From NCBI GenBank assembly GCA_009780135.1, contig WRAP01000001.1, positions 310,001-374,000 of the forward strand: a stretch of DNA of 64,000 nucleotides, read 5' to 3'. The position numbers were made by a program, and so were the translations under genes. Shown here in pieces: positions 34,910 through 44,785 of the stretch; within the stretch, counting starts at the first letter, position 1, and every line of letters starts with the position of its first letter. A model generated the notes under the pieces. The model was not told where the DNA came from, did no database searches, and saw only the letters and a program-made list of their open reading frames with translations. Source of the stretch: Bacillota bacterium. GTDB taxonomy: Bacteria; Bacillota; Clostridia; Christensenellales; Pumilibacteraceae.

Positions 34910-35104
34910 TTAAAAAGTGTCTACTTTAGCAACAATTTTGCCGTCATAAATTTCGTTAGCGGCTTTTGAAACGGCTCTAGCACTTGTTTCTACGCTATCG
35001 TCTCTTTTATCAAGTAATGTTCTTGCTCTTTTTGATAAGAGGCATACTAGAGCGTATTTACAGCCCGACATATCTAATAGCTTATCAATTGGTGGGGTTA
35101 TCAT
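34910..35104 (-). CDS. rpoZ: RNA polymerase omega subunit
   Basis: Omega helps assemble RNA polymerase and supports the beta-prime subunit. The 64-residue protein starts MITPPIDKLLDMSGCKYALV and contains the core SKRARTLLDK and SKAANEI, with the start and spacing of the family. AAGGAG lies about 8 bases upstream. It heads the rpoZ-coaBC-priA-def-fmt run; gmk, often upstream, is absent. Confidence 0.93.
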   Translation of the reverse strand: MITPPIDKLLDMSGCKYALVCLLSKRARTLLDKRDDSVETSARAVSKAANEIYDGKIVAKVDTF

Positions 35105-35231
35105 ATTTTTTACTCCTTATATGTGATTGTTAACTTTTTGGAATTATTGTTTTATTAAATTTAAATAAAATACTTTTTAAAAAACATAAATAAGTCCTGA
35201 TTTTCTCATTGATACAATTGTTATTCTGTCT

Positions 35232-36425
35232 TTATTTATCGTCTAAAACAGCAATGCCTGGTAAAATTTTACCTTCTAAATATTCTAAACTAGCTCCGCC
35301 ACCTGTACTAATATGAGTTACTTTATCTGCAAAGCCAAGCTGTTCTATAGCCGCCGCACTATCACCACCGCCAATGATTGTAATTGCCTCTTTATTATCT
35401 GCTAATGCCGCCGCTACTGCCATAGTACCCACAGCAAATCTCTCAAATTCGAATACTCCCATAGGACCGTTCCAAATAACTGTTTTGGCATCCTTAATAA
35501 CCTCAGCAAAACGCTTTTGCGTGTCGGGACCAATATCCAAGCCTTCCCAACCTTCCGGAATTGCAGTCGAGCAAGCAACCTTAGTTTCGGCATCCGCCCT
35601 AAACTCTTGTACAACTTGATTATCGCACGGAAGATAAATTTTTACACCTTTTTTCTCAGCTTTAATTAGCAATTCTTTAGCCAACTCAATCTTATCTTTT
35701 TCTACACGAGAACTACCGACATTACCACCTTGGCTATGTATAAAAGTATATGCCATAGCACCACCAATTACAATAGAATCCACTTTTTCTAATAAATTAT
35801 TTATAACGCCGATTTTGTCGCTAACCTTAGCTCCACCCAAAATCGCCACAAACGGACGCTTAGGAGCATCTAAAGCCCCACCCATTATCTCAATTTCCTT
35901 TTGAATTAAAAACCCTACAGCGCTTTCTTCTACAAATTCTGCAATACCCGCAGTCGAAGCATGCGCTCTATGAGCTGTTCCAAAAGCATCATTTACAAAA
36001 ACATCAGCAAATTCGGCTAATTTTTTAGCAAATTCAGCGTCATTTTTTTCTTCTTCAGGATGAAAACGAACATTTTCTAATAAAACTGCTTCACCATCTT
36101 TTAAGCTAGCAACTTTTGCTTTAGCATCTTCGCCAACGACATCACTAGCCAGCGTAACTTTGCCATCTAGATATTTGTTAAGACAATCTGCAACAGGTTT
36201 TAGCGAATATTTAGTATCAAAGCCACCTTTGGGTCTACCCAAATGCGACGATAAAATGACTTTAGCACCGTTTTCTAATAAATACTTAATTGTAGGTAGA
36301 GCACCTTTAATACGGTTTTCATCCGTAATAGCACCTGTCACAAGGTCTTGCGGAACATTAAAGTCCGAACGGACAAAAACTCTTCTGCCCTTTACACTTA
36401 AATCTAGTAATGTCTTTTTATTCAT
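35232..36425 (-). CDS. pgk: phosphoglycerate kinase
   Basis: Pgk transfers phosphate from 1,3-bisphosphoglycerate to ADP in glycolysis. The 397-residue monomer has the substrate-binding start [12 protein letters not shown], the SSHLGRPKG block, [16 protein letters not shown], the hinge [15 protein letters not shown] and the ATP-site block [19 protein letters not shown] lies about 8-10 bases upstream. It has its own near-perfect promoter and is separated from rpoZ by 127 bases. No gapdh or other glycolytic gene is next to it. Confidence 0.97.
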   Translation of the reverse strand: MNKKTLLDLSVKGRRVFVRSDFNVPQDLVTGAITDENRIKGALPTIKYLLENGAKVILSSHLGRPKGGFDTKYSLKPVADCLNKYLDGKVTLASDVVGEDAKAKVASLKDGEAVLLENVRFHPEEEKNDAEFAKKLAEFADVFVNDAFGTAHRAHASTAGIAEFVEESAVGFLIQKEIEIMGGALDAPKRPFVAILGGAKVSDKIGVINNLLEKVDSIVIGGAMAYTFIHSQGGNVGSSRVEKDKIELAKELLIKAEKKGVKIYLPCDNQVVQEFRADAETKVACSTAIPEGWEGLDIGPDTQKRFAEVIKDAKTVIWNGPMGVFEFERFAVGTMAVAAALADNKEAITIIGGGDSAAAIEQLGFADKVTHISTGGGASLEYLEGKILPGIAVLDDK

Positions 36426-36501
36426 TGATTGTTTTCCTCTTTACTTTACTAATTCTTCTTATTTAACAAATTGAATTAGTTTTTTGACACTTGATTAGAA
36501 T

Positions 36502-36531
36502 ATTATACTCTCCTAGATTACCATATGTCAA
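36502..36531 (-). promoter_or_regulatory. strong promoter of pgk
   Basis: On the minus strand, a perfect TTGACA (36531-36526), an 18-base spacer and a perfect TATAAT (36507-36502). The leader of about 70 bases contains a weak hairpin with CTAATTC/GAATTAG arms (36449-36479). Confidence 0.85.
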
Positions 36532-36578
36532 CACTTTTTTTACTTTATAACTATTACTTTTTCATAAAATTATTTCAT

Positions 36579-36607
36579 TTTACATTTTTACCATAGCGTG
36601 ATATTAT
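36579..36607 (+). promoter_or_regulatory. promoter of the propeller-like membrane protein gene
   Basis: TTTACA (36579-36584), 17 bases, TATTAT (36602-36607). The ATG at 36616 is 8 bases beyond the -10 box, so the predicted transcript begins at or within 1-2 bases of the start codon. Confidence 0.6.
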
Positions 36608-36615
36608 ATATTCAA

Positions 36616-39519
36616 ATGCCCACACAAAAGAGACATAAAACATTTATATTTATTATTGCCGTTTGTATAATTATGGTTTTATCAACGGTGGTTTTGATTT
36701 TTGCTAATAATAACAATTTTGAAGCGTATGCTGTCGTTGATACGAGCAATGTTTTGTATCATCATTTTGACAACCCGAACGCTATTGCTAGTAGTGGCAA
36801 CTCTATATACATTGCAAACGGCACTACTATATATAGGTATAGTTTTGATAGTGGTAGAAATAGATTTGAGGTTATTCCTGTTTTAAATACACAAGGCATT
36901 ATTCAAAAAATGATAGTTAGTGGAGGACGCTTTTTTGTTCTAGAACAAGATAATAGTGCTTTTAACCGCTTAACTATAGCGATGTATACCCTAACTGGAG
37001 AACACATGCCTGTAAATTTTGGAACTGCACCTAACCTAGATTATAATTCCATTGCAGTAACAGGCACAAGATTATTTGCATCTAACAATACTAATATTTT
37101 ATTTGAATTTAGTATTGGTTCTAGTAGTTTAGATTTTGTAGCTTCTACTACTGTAACCATAGGAGCAATTTCTCCAATTCAAGGATTGTTGGCTACAGAC
37201 AATTCTATTTATATAGCTAGAATTGAGATTGGAAATTTAATTATTAGGCGCTTTTCTCTTCTAAACGAAACTTTGCAACACGAAGCCGCCTTAAACTTTA
37301 GTGGCTCAGCTCCATTTGCACATATACATACATTTGGCACTGATATTATAGTTTTTAGTGGCGGCAGAATGTTTTTAATTAATAATCTTCTAACTCCTCC
37401 GTCAATTTTATTAAATAATGGTACATATGGTGTTGATTTAGTTGGAGCAACAACTCTTAATAATAGAATTTATAAATTATGCATTAACGGCTCTCTTACT
37501 AGTTTTAGCATAGAAAACAAAACGTTAGAAAATGAAAAACTACTTATAGCAAGCAGAAGTAATATACACGGCTTTTTTAACTCGCCGCTTGATACTGCTT
37601 CGGCTAGTGGTAGAATTTTTATAGCAGATACGCACAACAATCGCCTTGTTATAAAATCAAACCAAAATCAATATACTCATTTGGATTTAGGAATAGGCTC
37701 TCAGCCTGTTTCTGTTACAGCACGACACGGTATGCTTTTTGTAGCATATCATCAAAATAGAATTAGAGCCTTTAATATAGAAGGCGGAAATATTGTTTCT
37801 CTTAGCACATTTACATTCGCTCCTGACGGATTAACTAATATACCAATATCAAAAATAAGACTATGTTCTAGGGGTGATTTATATGTTCTAGGTGGAGGTA
37901 ATGATTCTACACTTTGGCGATATAATACCCATGATAGATTGCCTGTTATGGATAGTCTAAGTCGCACAGCAGTTGGCATGGAAAAAGTTATTGCTGTCTC
38001 TCCTGCACTTCACCGCCCGTATGTATATGTAGCGATGCAGTCAAATATTGCTAACTCACAAAGAATTGTTAGATTAAGCAATAATAATTCGTTTGATAAT
38101 ATATCAGCACTTAATAATATAGAAAATCTTATTGATTTTGTTGCCGATAGTGACGGCGGAGTTTATCTGCTAACCTCTACAAATAGTGGCTATAGATTAC
38201 AACACTTCCCTATTAGCACTGTTTTAGGCACAACTAACTACAGTACAACAATATACAGCTTGCCTACTAATCAACGCCATTCGTGTCGATTATACTCTCC
38301 TACCCGCATTCATTTAAGCGGAGTTGATTTTAGAAACTCTAGCACAAGCGATAATATTGCTCACCGTGATATTTTAGTTACCGACGGCTTTCGTCATAAA
38401 GTTTGGCAGTTTAGAGCAAACGAATTTGGAATTGACAGCCAATTTATTTACAGAGTAGAAAGTGAAGTGTTAAGTAACTATTTTACACTCTTAGAAAACG
38501 CACAAGACCGTTTACTGCATACTACTACCGCTAGAGCATCTATTTATCTAAATGCTAGCGATGTATTTCCGCTTATACGCACTCATAGAACCACAAATAT
38601 AACAAGGCAAGCGGTGCTTCTTGTTGGCTTTTATGTAATAGTACCTTTTGGTGTAGACCGCAGTAGTGATTTTACCTTTATTATTGCCGACAATCTTCAT
38701 TATTTAGCCGATTCTAGCGATCAAAGCGTAATTGTCGGCTATATTCGCACTGCTTTTATTAGCGAAAACCCACTAGCACATACAGCGCCTAACGAAAATC
38801 TAACACTAATGGCCGGAAGTGGTGGTGCTACTATATATAAATTTCCTACTCATCAATTTCCTGTAACCCGCCATATGCCCTACCGTACTATTTTTGAACC
38901 GTTAGATTTTACATTCTTTGTAAATCAATTTGATGATGTGGTGTTCGGATATTTTGATAACCGCAATGCTAGTTTTTTGCCAATGCTAAATAACTTTTAC
39001 CGTTGGCTAAGAGTTAGCTTTGAGTGCGAAATTAGCGGTGGTGTTTATGAAGCGTTTGTGATGGCAAATTCTCTTACAGCATATCAAATTAGATATGTAG
39101 TAAATAGAGAGGATTTTGTAGCAAACGCTAGAGTTGTTATAGCTGATTTTGATAGAGAGGGCGCTAGAGGTGCTATGGTTTTTGCTGTAGATGAATTTGG
39201 CAATAAAATGCTTTGCGAAGACGGGAGACCGGTGCCTCATTATTTAGTTGATTCTATTAGATTTGAGCGTAGGGTTATGGTTATAGGTGGCTTTAGCTCT
39301 AGTAACGAATATCACCGCATTATGTACGACGCCGAATTTGGCACAATTGTCGTATACATTCGCACAGGCAACCTAGAATACGACGGCATAGATATTTTAC
39401 TTGTAATAATTATAACTCTGGGCATTATAACACTTATCCTTATAGGCTTTGCCATAGGACGATATCTCTTTGTTAAAAAGACCTTCGCACCAAAAGAACC
39501 GGCGGAAAGTTATATATAA
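36616..39519 (+). CDS. large membrane-anchored beta-propeller-like protein
   Basis: I do not recognise this 967-residue protein by name. It has an N-terminal membrane segment (about 10-33), a very long outside region and a C-terminal span (about 922-946) followed by a short basic tail, so it is anchored at both ends or has a cleaved signal. The outside part has recurring strands of the type xIASSGNSIYIANGTTIYRY, LLATDNSIYIA and IFIADTHNNRLVI, typical of NHL or other beta-propeller blades (about 50-500). The second half has no recognisable fold. No cysteine-rich or LPxTG sorting motif is seen. A GTG at 36598 is in frame, but ATG 36616 fits the promoter. It is monocistronic with a strong terminator. 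A surface adhesion or sensing role is inference. Confidence 0.85.
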   Translation: MPTQKRHKTFIFIIAVCIIMVLSTVVLIFANNNNFEAYAVVDTSNVLYHHFDNPNAIASSGNSIYIANGTTIYRYSFDSGRNRFEVIPVLNTQGIIQKMIVSGGRFFVLEQDNSAFNRLTIAMYTLTGEHMPVNFGTAPNLDYNSIAVTGTRLFASNNTNILFEFSIGSSSLDFVASTTVTIGAISPIQGLLATDNSIYIARIEIGNLIIRRFSLLNETLQHEAALNFSGSAPFAHIHTFGTDIIVFSGGRMFLINNLLTPPSILLNNGTYGVDLVGATTLNNRIYKLCINGSLTSFSIENKTLENEKLLIASRSNIHGFFNSPLDTASASGRIFIADTHNNRLVIKSNQNQYTHLDLGIGSQPVSVTARHGMLFVAYHQNRIRAFNIEGGNIVSLSTFTFAPDGLTNIPISKIRLCSRGDLYVLGGGNDSTLWRYNTHDRLPVMDSLSRTAVGMEKVIAVSPALHRPYVYVAMQSNIANSQRIVRLSNNNSFDNISALNNIENLIDFVADSDGGVYLLTSTNSGYRLQHFPISTVLGTTNYSTTIYSLPTNQRHSCRLYSPTRIHLSGVDFRNSSTSDNIAHRDILVTDGFRHKVWQFRANEFGIDSQFIYRVESEVLSNYFTLLENAQDRLLHTTTARASIYLNASDVFPLIRTHRTTNITRQAVLLVGFYVIVPFGVDRSSDFTFIIADNLHYLADSSDQSVIVGYIRTAFISENPLAHTAPNENLTLMAGSGGATIYKFPTHQFPVTRHMPYRTIFEPLDFTFFVNQFDDVVFGYFDNRNASFLPMLNNFYRWLRVSFECEISGGVYEAFVMANSLTAYQIRYVVNREDFVANARVVIADFDREGARGAMVFAVDEFGNKMLCEDGRPVPHYLVDSIRFERRVMVIGGFSSSNEYHRIMYDAEFGTIVVYIRTGNLEYDGIDILLVIIITLGIITLILIGFAIGRYLFVKKTFAPKEPAESYI

Positions 39520-39548
39520 AACAAATCGAAATTTATAGTGTAGAATAT

Positions 39549-39590
39549 AAAGTGTCGGACTTAATAAAGAAAAATAAGTCCGACACTTTT
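39549..39590. terminator. bidirectional terminator after the propeller-like gene
   Basis: AAAGTGTCGGACTTA (39549-39563) pairs perfectly with TAAGTCCGACACTTT around an 11-base A-rich loop. It ends in a short T-run, and its outer A-rich arm allows use from the other side too. Confidence 0.85.
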
Positions 39591-39675
39591 AGAATTACTA
39601 CTGAATTGACGAACTTCATCCCATAATAAAATACTACATTTAATTTTAGTTTTAAATTAAAGATATCAATTTAAT

Positions 39676-40722
39676 TTATTGTCGTCCAACATATTCCATT
39701 AAAAGTATACTATACCAAGTTGACATCGGAATAGACCCTTGTTTTTCTTCGTTGATTTGAATAAAAACTCCATAATTATATGTTATCCAATGCGTAAATG
39801 CATTAGCAATAATATCATTATTAGGATATCTAATTCTAAGCGTTCCTAAAGCATTTCTTATTGTTGTTGTTAGATTCAATAAATGTAATGCTGACCATGT
39901 GCGACGCAAATACCTATCTTCTAACCCTATAACTGATAAACTAGGAGCTTGCTCAATAATGTTTACTAATATCTGAGTTGTATTTTTTAAGCGTTGCAAT
40001 ATCGGCGATATCTCTCCATTAACTATTAAAACATCCAAATAGCCCATACTAATAAGTGCATTTAATTCAATCATAAAAAATGTAAATTCGTATATTGACA
40101 TCGTTATCAGCATACTACTATCAGCATATAAACGCTCTAAAAGAACTTCGTAAAAACCACTAGCATAACTTGCCCTAACATATCTCGCCCTTAACACACC
40201 CATATAACTATATAAATATGGATGATGAGAACGTAAAAGTGCTGTCGATAACCTAGCGGGATCTATTATTGAAGCAGTCCTCATGCTAGTTGTTGCTAAA
40301 TGTTCATTAAGTAAAAGTGATAAATGGTGATAAGTTGTTTTAGCGTATTGCTGCGTTCTTCTATGATTTATTCCTCTATTTTCTATTGAGTTATTCAATT
40401 TATCACTAGCAATACTTTGAGCTAAAAACAAACCGTCTGCAAAACGACTATTGTAGCTTGTGTCTCTACTTTCGTATCGTCTAACTACCCTTTGGGCATG
40501 GTGTAGTGCACTTCTTTCCATACCCATATTAAAAGAAACTATCATACTTCTATACGGAAAAACACTAATAAAAATAACGCAAAATAGTACAAATGTAACT
40601 AAAAAAGACACCGTTGCACGCAAAACTATGCAAACAGTTGCATCCTTTTTTTTTAGATTTTTTTTATTTTCTAAATCTAAAACTTCTATTTTTTCTTTTG
40701 TATCTTGTGATATTTCGCTCAC
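39676..40722 (-). CDS. unknown single-span membrane protein
   Basis: I do not recognise this 348-residue protein. It has a charged N-terminus (about 1-28), one strong membrane span (about 32-54) and an outside region that is mostly helical, rich in Arg, Tyr, Leu and Ser (for example ERSALHHAQRVVRRYESRD and LRARYVRASYASGF). Short hydrophobic stretches near 205-230 and 250-265 could be buried helices. It has no catalytic motif and no cysteine in the outside part. It faces the large propeller-like membrane protein gene across a terminator, and the uvrA stop is the next feature after its start-side gap of about 40 bases. A link to the propeller-like protein is conjecture. Confidence 0.8.
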   Translation of the reverse strand: MSEISQDTKEKIEVLDLENKKNLKKKDATVCIVLRATVSFLVTFVLFCVIFISVFPYRSMIVSFNMGMERSALHHAQRVVRRYESRDTSYNSRFADGLFLAQSIASDKLNNSIENRGINHRRTQQYAKTTYHHLSLLLNEHLATTSMRTASIIDPARLSTALLRSHHPYLYSYMGVLRARYVRASYASGFYEVLLERLYADSSMLITMSIYEFTFFMIELNALISMGYLDVLIVNGEISPILQRLKNTTQILVNIIEQAPSLSVIGLEDRYLRRTWSALHLLNLTTTIRNALGTLRIRYPNNDIIANAFTHWITYNYGVFIQINEEKQGSIPMSTWYSILLMEYVGRQ

Positions 40723-40761
40723 AAAAACATATTAGCAGATATAAATTAAAAAAGTCAATTA

Positions 40762-43617
40762 TTATTTCAAAACCTTTGCTAAAAACTGTCCTGTGTAGCT
40801 AGTTTTGATTTTTGAAAGCTGTTCAGGAGTTCCCTCGCCAACTACTGTACCGCCTTTATCGCCACCTTCGGGACCGAGGTCTATTAAATAATCACAAACT
40901 TTTATAATATCTAAATTATGCTCTATTATAACGATCGTACTACCACTGTCTACTAACCTATCCAAAATTGTAATCAACTTTTCTACATCGGCACTGTGAA
41001 GACCTGTTGTCGGCTCATCTAAAATATATAGTGTTTTTGCTGTGCCCCGCTTTGCTAACTCTGTCGCTAGCTTTACTCTTTGAGCCTCGCCACCGCTAAG
41101 CGTTGTAGATGATTGCCCAAGCTTAATATAACCCAATCCTACATCATGAAGTGTGCGGACTTTAGTTGCAACTTGCGGAATTGCTTCAAAAAATCCTAAC
41201 GCTTCTTCCACCGTCATATTAAGGATTTCGGAAATGTTTTTGCCTTTATATTGCACTGCTAAAGTTTCTCGGTTATATCTAGCACCGCCGCAAACCTCAC
41301 ACGGAACAAACACATCAGGCAAAAAATTCATTTCGATTTTAATAATTCCGTCACCGCTACAATTTTCACATCGTCCACCCTTTACATTGAAACTGAAACG
41401 CCCTGCTGCATATCCTCTAGCCTTAGCATCTGCTGTTTTTGCAAACAACTCTCTAATCGGAGAAAATACACCTGTGTAAGTTGCCGGATTGCTCCTCGGT
41501 GTTCTGCCTATCGGACTCTGGTCGATATTTATAACCTTGTCTATATGCTCTAAACCTGTAATTTCTTTGTGAGCCCCACAGTTAAGTCGTCCACCATTTA
41601 ACACATTAGATACCGCAGGATATAAAATTTGATTTACTAAGCTACTCTTTCCACTACCCGAAACGCCTGTTATGCCACACATACTACCTATCGGGATACT
41701 GACATCAACGCTTTTTAGGTTGTTTTGGCTAGCACCAATTATACTGATATTACCTTTATTCTGTGGACGGCGATTAGCTGGAACTGCTATTTTTCGTCTA
41801 CCCGATAAGAAATCCGCCGTAATAGAATTTTTGTTTTTAGCTAGCTCAGCCGGTGGTGCAGATGCTACAACCTCTCCGCCATGCACACCCGCACCCGGAC
41901 CAATATCCACAACAAAATCGCTTGCCCGCATTGTATCCTCATCATGCTCTACTACAATGAGCGTATTACCTAAATCTCGCAAATGCTTGAGTGTTGTTAT
42001 TAGCTTTTCGTTATCTCGCTGATGAAGCCCAATGCTCGGCTCGTCTAAAATATATAATACGCCTTGTAATCCCGAACCAATTTGAGTCGCTAATCTAATG
42101 CGTTGTGCCTCGCCACCGCTAAGCGTAGAAGCATTTCGGCTAAGTGTCAAGTAATCTAAACCGACATCTAATAAAAACTGTACTCTTGCGTTAATTTCTT
42201 TAAGCACAGGCTTTGCTATAAAGCTATGAGTTTTATTAAGTTGCAATTCGTCAAAATACTGTTTTAATCTGCCTATTGCGAATGTCGATACTTCATAAAT
42301 GTTTTTACCGCCAACTTTAACCGCTAACGCTTCTGCCTTTAGTCGTTTGCCATCGCACACTTCGCACGGACTTGTAGACATATATCGCTCTATCTCATGC
42401 TTAACATAATCGCTAGTTGTATCTCTATAACGACGCTCAAGATTAGTAACAATACCCTCGTATTCTTTGTTTTGAGTCCAACTAAATGTCGCACTACTGT
42501 GTTCTATTTTTATTTTATCTTTACTGCCATATAATAAAATGTTTTTGATATTCTCGGGCAAATCCTTATACGGAGTGTGCAGTGAAAACTTGTATTCTCT
42601 AGCCAGCGCTACAAACGCTTCATAACCAATACTACCCATATCCATATTCCACCCGCTTACATGAAGAGCACCCTCTTGTAATGATTTCGTGCCGTCCTGA
42701 TAGATGAGAGTCGGGTCAACTTTTTGCTTATACCCTAATCCAAAACACTCGGGACAAGCTCCAAACGGCGAGTTAAATGAAAACAATCGAGGTTCGATTT
42801 CTGCAATCGAGATGTCGCAATCTACGCACGAATATTGTGTGCTATATAGTTTTTCGATTGATTTTTCAGCATTTTCGCGTGTTTCGTCTAGCGAACTACT
42901 TGTTATGTCTGACATAACAAGCCCATTTGCTAACTTTAGAGCTGTTTCTAATGAATCCGTTAGTCGTTTTTGGATACCATCTTTTATAACAAGCCTATCC
43001 ACAACCACGCTAATAGACGATTTTATATTTTTATCTAGCTTGATTTCTTCATCTAAGCTAAGCACCTCGTCGTTGATTTTTACTCTACCGAAGCCTGCTT
43101 TTCGCCATTCGTCAAACAGTTTTTCGTGAGCTCCCTTCCTACCTCTTATAACAGGAGCAAGCACCAGCAACTTATCGCCCTCTTTAGTGGAGTTCATAAT
43201 GCTATCTACGATTTGGTCTATGCTGAGGCGGGTAATTTCTTTATTACATTTTGGGCAATGCGGAATACCCGCTCTAGCAAAAAGTAAACGCATATAATCG
43301 TAAATTTCTGTAACCGTACCCACTGTAGAGCGAGGATTATGATTAGTCGTTTTTTGATCGATTGAAATAGCAGGACTTAATCCCTCTATGCTCTCAACTT
43401 CCGGCTTTTGCATTCTACCCAAAAACATTCTAGCATAGCTACTTAGACTTTCTACATAGCGTCTTTGACCCTCTGCAAAAATTGTATCAAAAGCTAAGCT
43501 GGTTTTACCGCTACCCGATACGCCCGTTAGCACAATCAGCTTATTGCGTGGCAGTTCTAAATCTATATTTTTTAGATTATTTTCTTTTGCACCTTTAATT
43601 ATTATCTTATCGTTCAT
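40762..43617 (-). CDS. uvrA: UvrABC excinuclease subunit A
   Basis: UvrA is the damage-sensing ATPase of nucleotide excision repair. The 951-residue protein has both ABC modules: Walker [17 protein letters not shown] near the start and [13 protein letters not shown] in the second half, each with LSGGEAQR signatures, plus zinc-finger cysteines (CPKC, CVDC, CPEC, CEVC, CENC). GGAG lies 6 bases ahead of the ATG. uvrB is on the same strand about 1.2 kb upstream with two unrelated small genes between them. In many Firmicutes uvrB and uvrA are adjacent, so those two genes look like an insertion. Confidence 0.97.
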   Translation of the reverse strand: MNDKIIIKGAKENNLKNIDLELPRNKLIVLTGVSGSGKTSLAFDTIFAEGQRRYVESLSSYARMFLGRMQKPEVESIEGLSPAISIDQKTTNHNPRSTVGTVTEIYDYMRLLFARAGIPHCPKCNKEITRLSIDQIVDSIMNSTKEGDKLLVLAPVIRGRKGAHEKLFDEWRKAGFGRVKINDEVLSLDEEIKLDKNIKSSISVVVDRLVIKDGIQKRLTDSLETALKLANGLVMSDITSSSLDETRENAEKSIEKLYSTQYSCVDCDISIAEIEPRLFSFNSPFGACPECFGLGYKQKVDPTLIYQDGTKSLQEGALHVSGWNMDMGSIGYEAFVALAREYKFSLHTPYKDLPENIKNILLYGSKDKIKIEHSSATFSWTQNKEYEGIVTNLERRYRDTTSDYVKHEIERYMSTSPCEVCDGKRLKAEALAVKVGGKNIYEVSTFAIGRLKQYFDELQLNKTHSFIAKPVLKEINARVQFLLDVGLDYLTLSRNASTLSGGEAQRIRLATQIGSGLQGVLYILDEPSIGLHQRDNEKLITTLKHLRDLGNTLIVVEHDEDTMRASDFVVDIGPGAGVHGGEVVASAPPAELAKNKNSITADFLSGRRKIAVPANRRPQNKGNISIIGASQNNLKSVDVSIPIGSMCGITGVSGSGKSSLVNQILYPAVSNVLNGGRLNCGAHKEITGLEHIDKVINIDQSPIGRTPRSNPATYTGVFSPIRELFAKTADAKARGYAAGRFSFNVKGGRCENCSGDGIIKIEMNFLPDVFVPCEVCGGARYNRETLAVQYKGKNISEILNMTVEEALGFFEAIPQVATKVRTLHDVGLGYIKLGQSSTTLSGGEAQRVKLATELAKRGTAKTLYILDEPTTGLHSADVEKLITILDRLVDSGSTIVIIEHNLDIIKVCDYLIDLGPEGGDKGGTVVGEGTPEQLSKIKTSYTGQFLAKVLK

Positions 43618-43719
43618 TTTGTCTCCAGAGACTTTTGTGTCGTATAGGGTATTGAAACAATTTCACAACAGTTCCAACTAAGTTTTACTTGTTATATGTG
43701 ATATGATTAAGTTTTTTGT

Positions 43720-44211
43720 TTAATCTATTGTAATAATATGCTCTATGCTCTTTCCAATATTTTTCAATCTATCCTTATAAAATACTGGGTGCATGATACA
43801 ATCGTCTAAATCCTTTATAGGTATCCAATGACAATATTCCCTATATCCAAACTCGCCATAACTAACATTTTTAATGTCGGCTTTTATACCTTTGGGCTTC
43901 ATTAAGAAATGTAGTGATATCTCGTGACATTTAAACCCCTCATTCATACTACTATCTTGAACAAAAAAATTTTCGTGAATAAAAGCCAATCTATCTATTT
44001 CATAGTTTATGCCAGTTTCTTCAAAAACTTCTCGCACCACAGCATCTTCAGCCGTTTCATTTAACTTAACCGCACCACCAATAGAATAGTAATAAGAAGT
44101 AGCGTGATTTTTTGCAAGTAATATACAGTCATCTTCTCTAACAATACCAACAGCACGATACCTAAAGCAACCTTTTTCACTTGTAAAACTTATATCCATT
44201 TTTTTATTCAT
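43720..44211 (-). CDS. Nudix hydrolase family protein
   Basis: Nudix enzymes cleave nucleoside diphosphate linked compounds, often damaged nucleotides, using Mg2+. The 163-residue protein has the Nudix box GGAVKLNETAEDAVVREVFEETGI (read as G-x5-E-x7-REVxEETGI) near residues 46-69, with the metal-binding REVxEE intact. The N-terminus is strand-rich (FRYRAVGIVREDDCILLAKN). The substrate is not predictable. It lies between uvrA and uvrB; an inverted AGGAG/CTCCT sits in its leader. Sanitising nucleotides near repair genes is inference. Confidence 0.85.
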   Translation of the reverse strand: MNKKMDISFTSEKGCFRYRAVGIVREDDCILLAKNHATSYYYSIGGAVKLNETAEDAVVREVFEETGINYEIDRLAFIHENFFVQDSSMNEGFKCHEISLHFLMKPKGIKADIKNVSYGEFGYREYCHWIPIKDLDDCIMHPVFYKDRLKNIGKSIEHIITID

Positions 44212-44262
44212 AACACTCAGGAGTGCATCTCCTACAACTTTAGCAATGTTTGAGTTGTCATT

Positions 44263-44781
44263 CTATTGTTTTAACAAACTCTTTAATTGCTCTTTAATTC
44301 TTTCGTTTGTGCAAAGTGGAATAATGTTTTTTAGCCAATCACGACTTCGGCTTAACATGATTTTATCTTCCCTCCATCCACTTTCATTGATTGTCGTTGC
44401 CTCTTCGTAAATCATTAAATTGAATATATAACATGCACTGACACGATCACTTACCTTTTTCTCTACATCTCTTACATTTTCCCAAGCAATATATTTCAAT
44501 CTTTTGCCAAAAACTCTTTCCTCTATGCCCTCAGGCGAGAATATTACAACAGAAAAAGCGTGTTTATAAAATACAAAACTTGCAATCCAAGGTAAAAACA
44601 TAAGTATAAAACCAAGAGATGCCGTAAGTAAAATTAACTCAACATTAAAACCATCTCTATACCCAATTGTTATAAAAGCAATAATAGCAACTATGCCTAA
44701 TCCGTTAAAAATTAGCGGAACCATTATAGGATATATATTTTTCAAAAATTTTTTGTTCTTATTTTCGTTTTTATTTTCCAT
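44263..44781 (-). CDS. hypothetical membrane protein, 172 aa
   Basis: I do not recognise it. After a Lys/Asn-rich start, two membrane spans lie close together (about 15-37 and 48-72), followed by a soluble C-terminal domain with strands FSVVIFSPEGIEERVFG and IAWENVRDVEKK and a helical end. This pattern resembles small PH-like (YdbS/bPH-type) membrane proteins, but I am not sure. AAGGAAG precedes the ATG. It begins 4 bases after uvrB ends, so it is likely co-transcribed with uvrB. Confidence 0.7.
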   Translation of the reverse strand: MENKNENKNKKFLKNIYPIMVPLIFNGLGIVAIIAFITIGYRDGFNVELILLTASLGFILMFLPWIASFVFYKHAFSVVIFSPEGIEERVFGKRLKYIAWENVRDVEKKVSDRVSACYIFNLMIYEEATTINESGWREDKIMLSRSRDWLKNIIPLCTNERIKEQLKSLLKQ

Positions 44782-44785
44782 ATCC

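Noticed and set aside
36160-36474. 104-residue frame opposite pgk
   Set aside because: It is antisense to the well conserved pgk coding sequence, with no independent support.
41153-43129. Several frames of 108-141 residues opposite uvrA
   Set aside because: Shadows of uvrA codon bias; no ribosome sites or family motifs.
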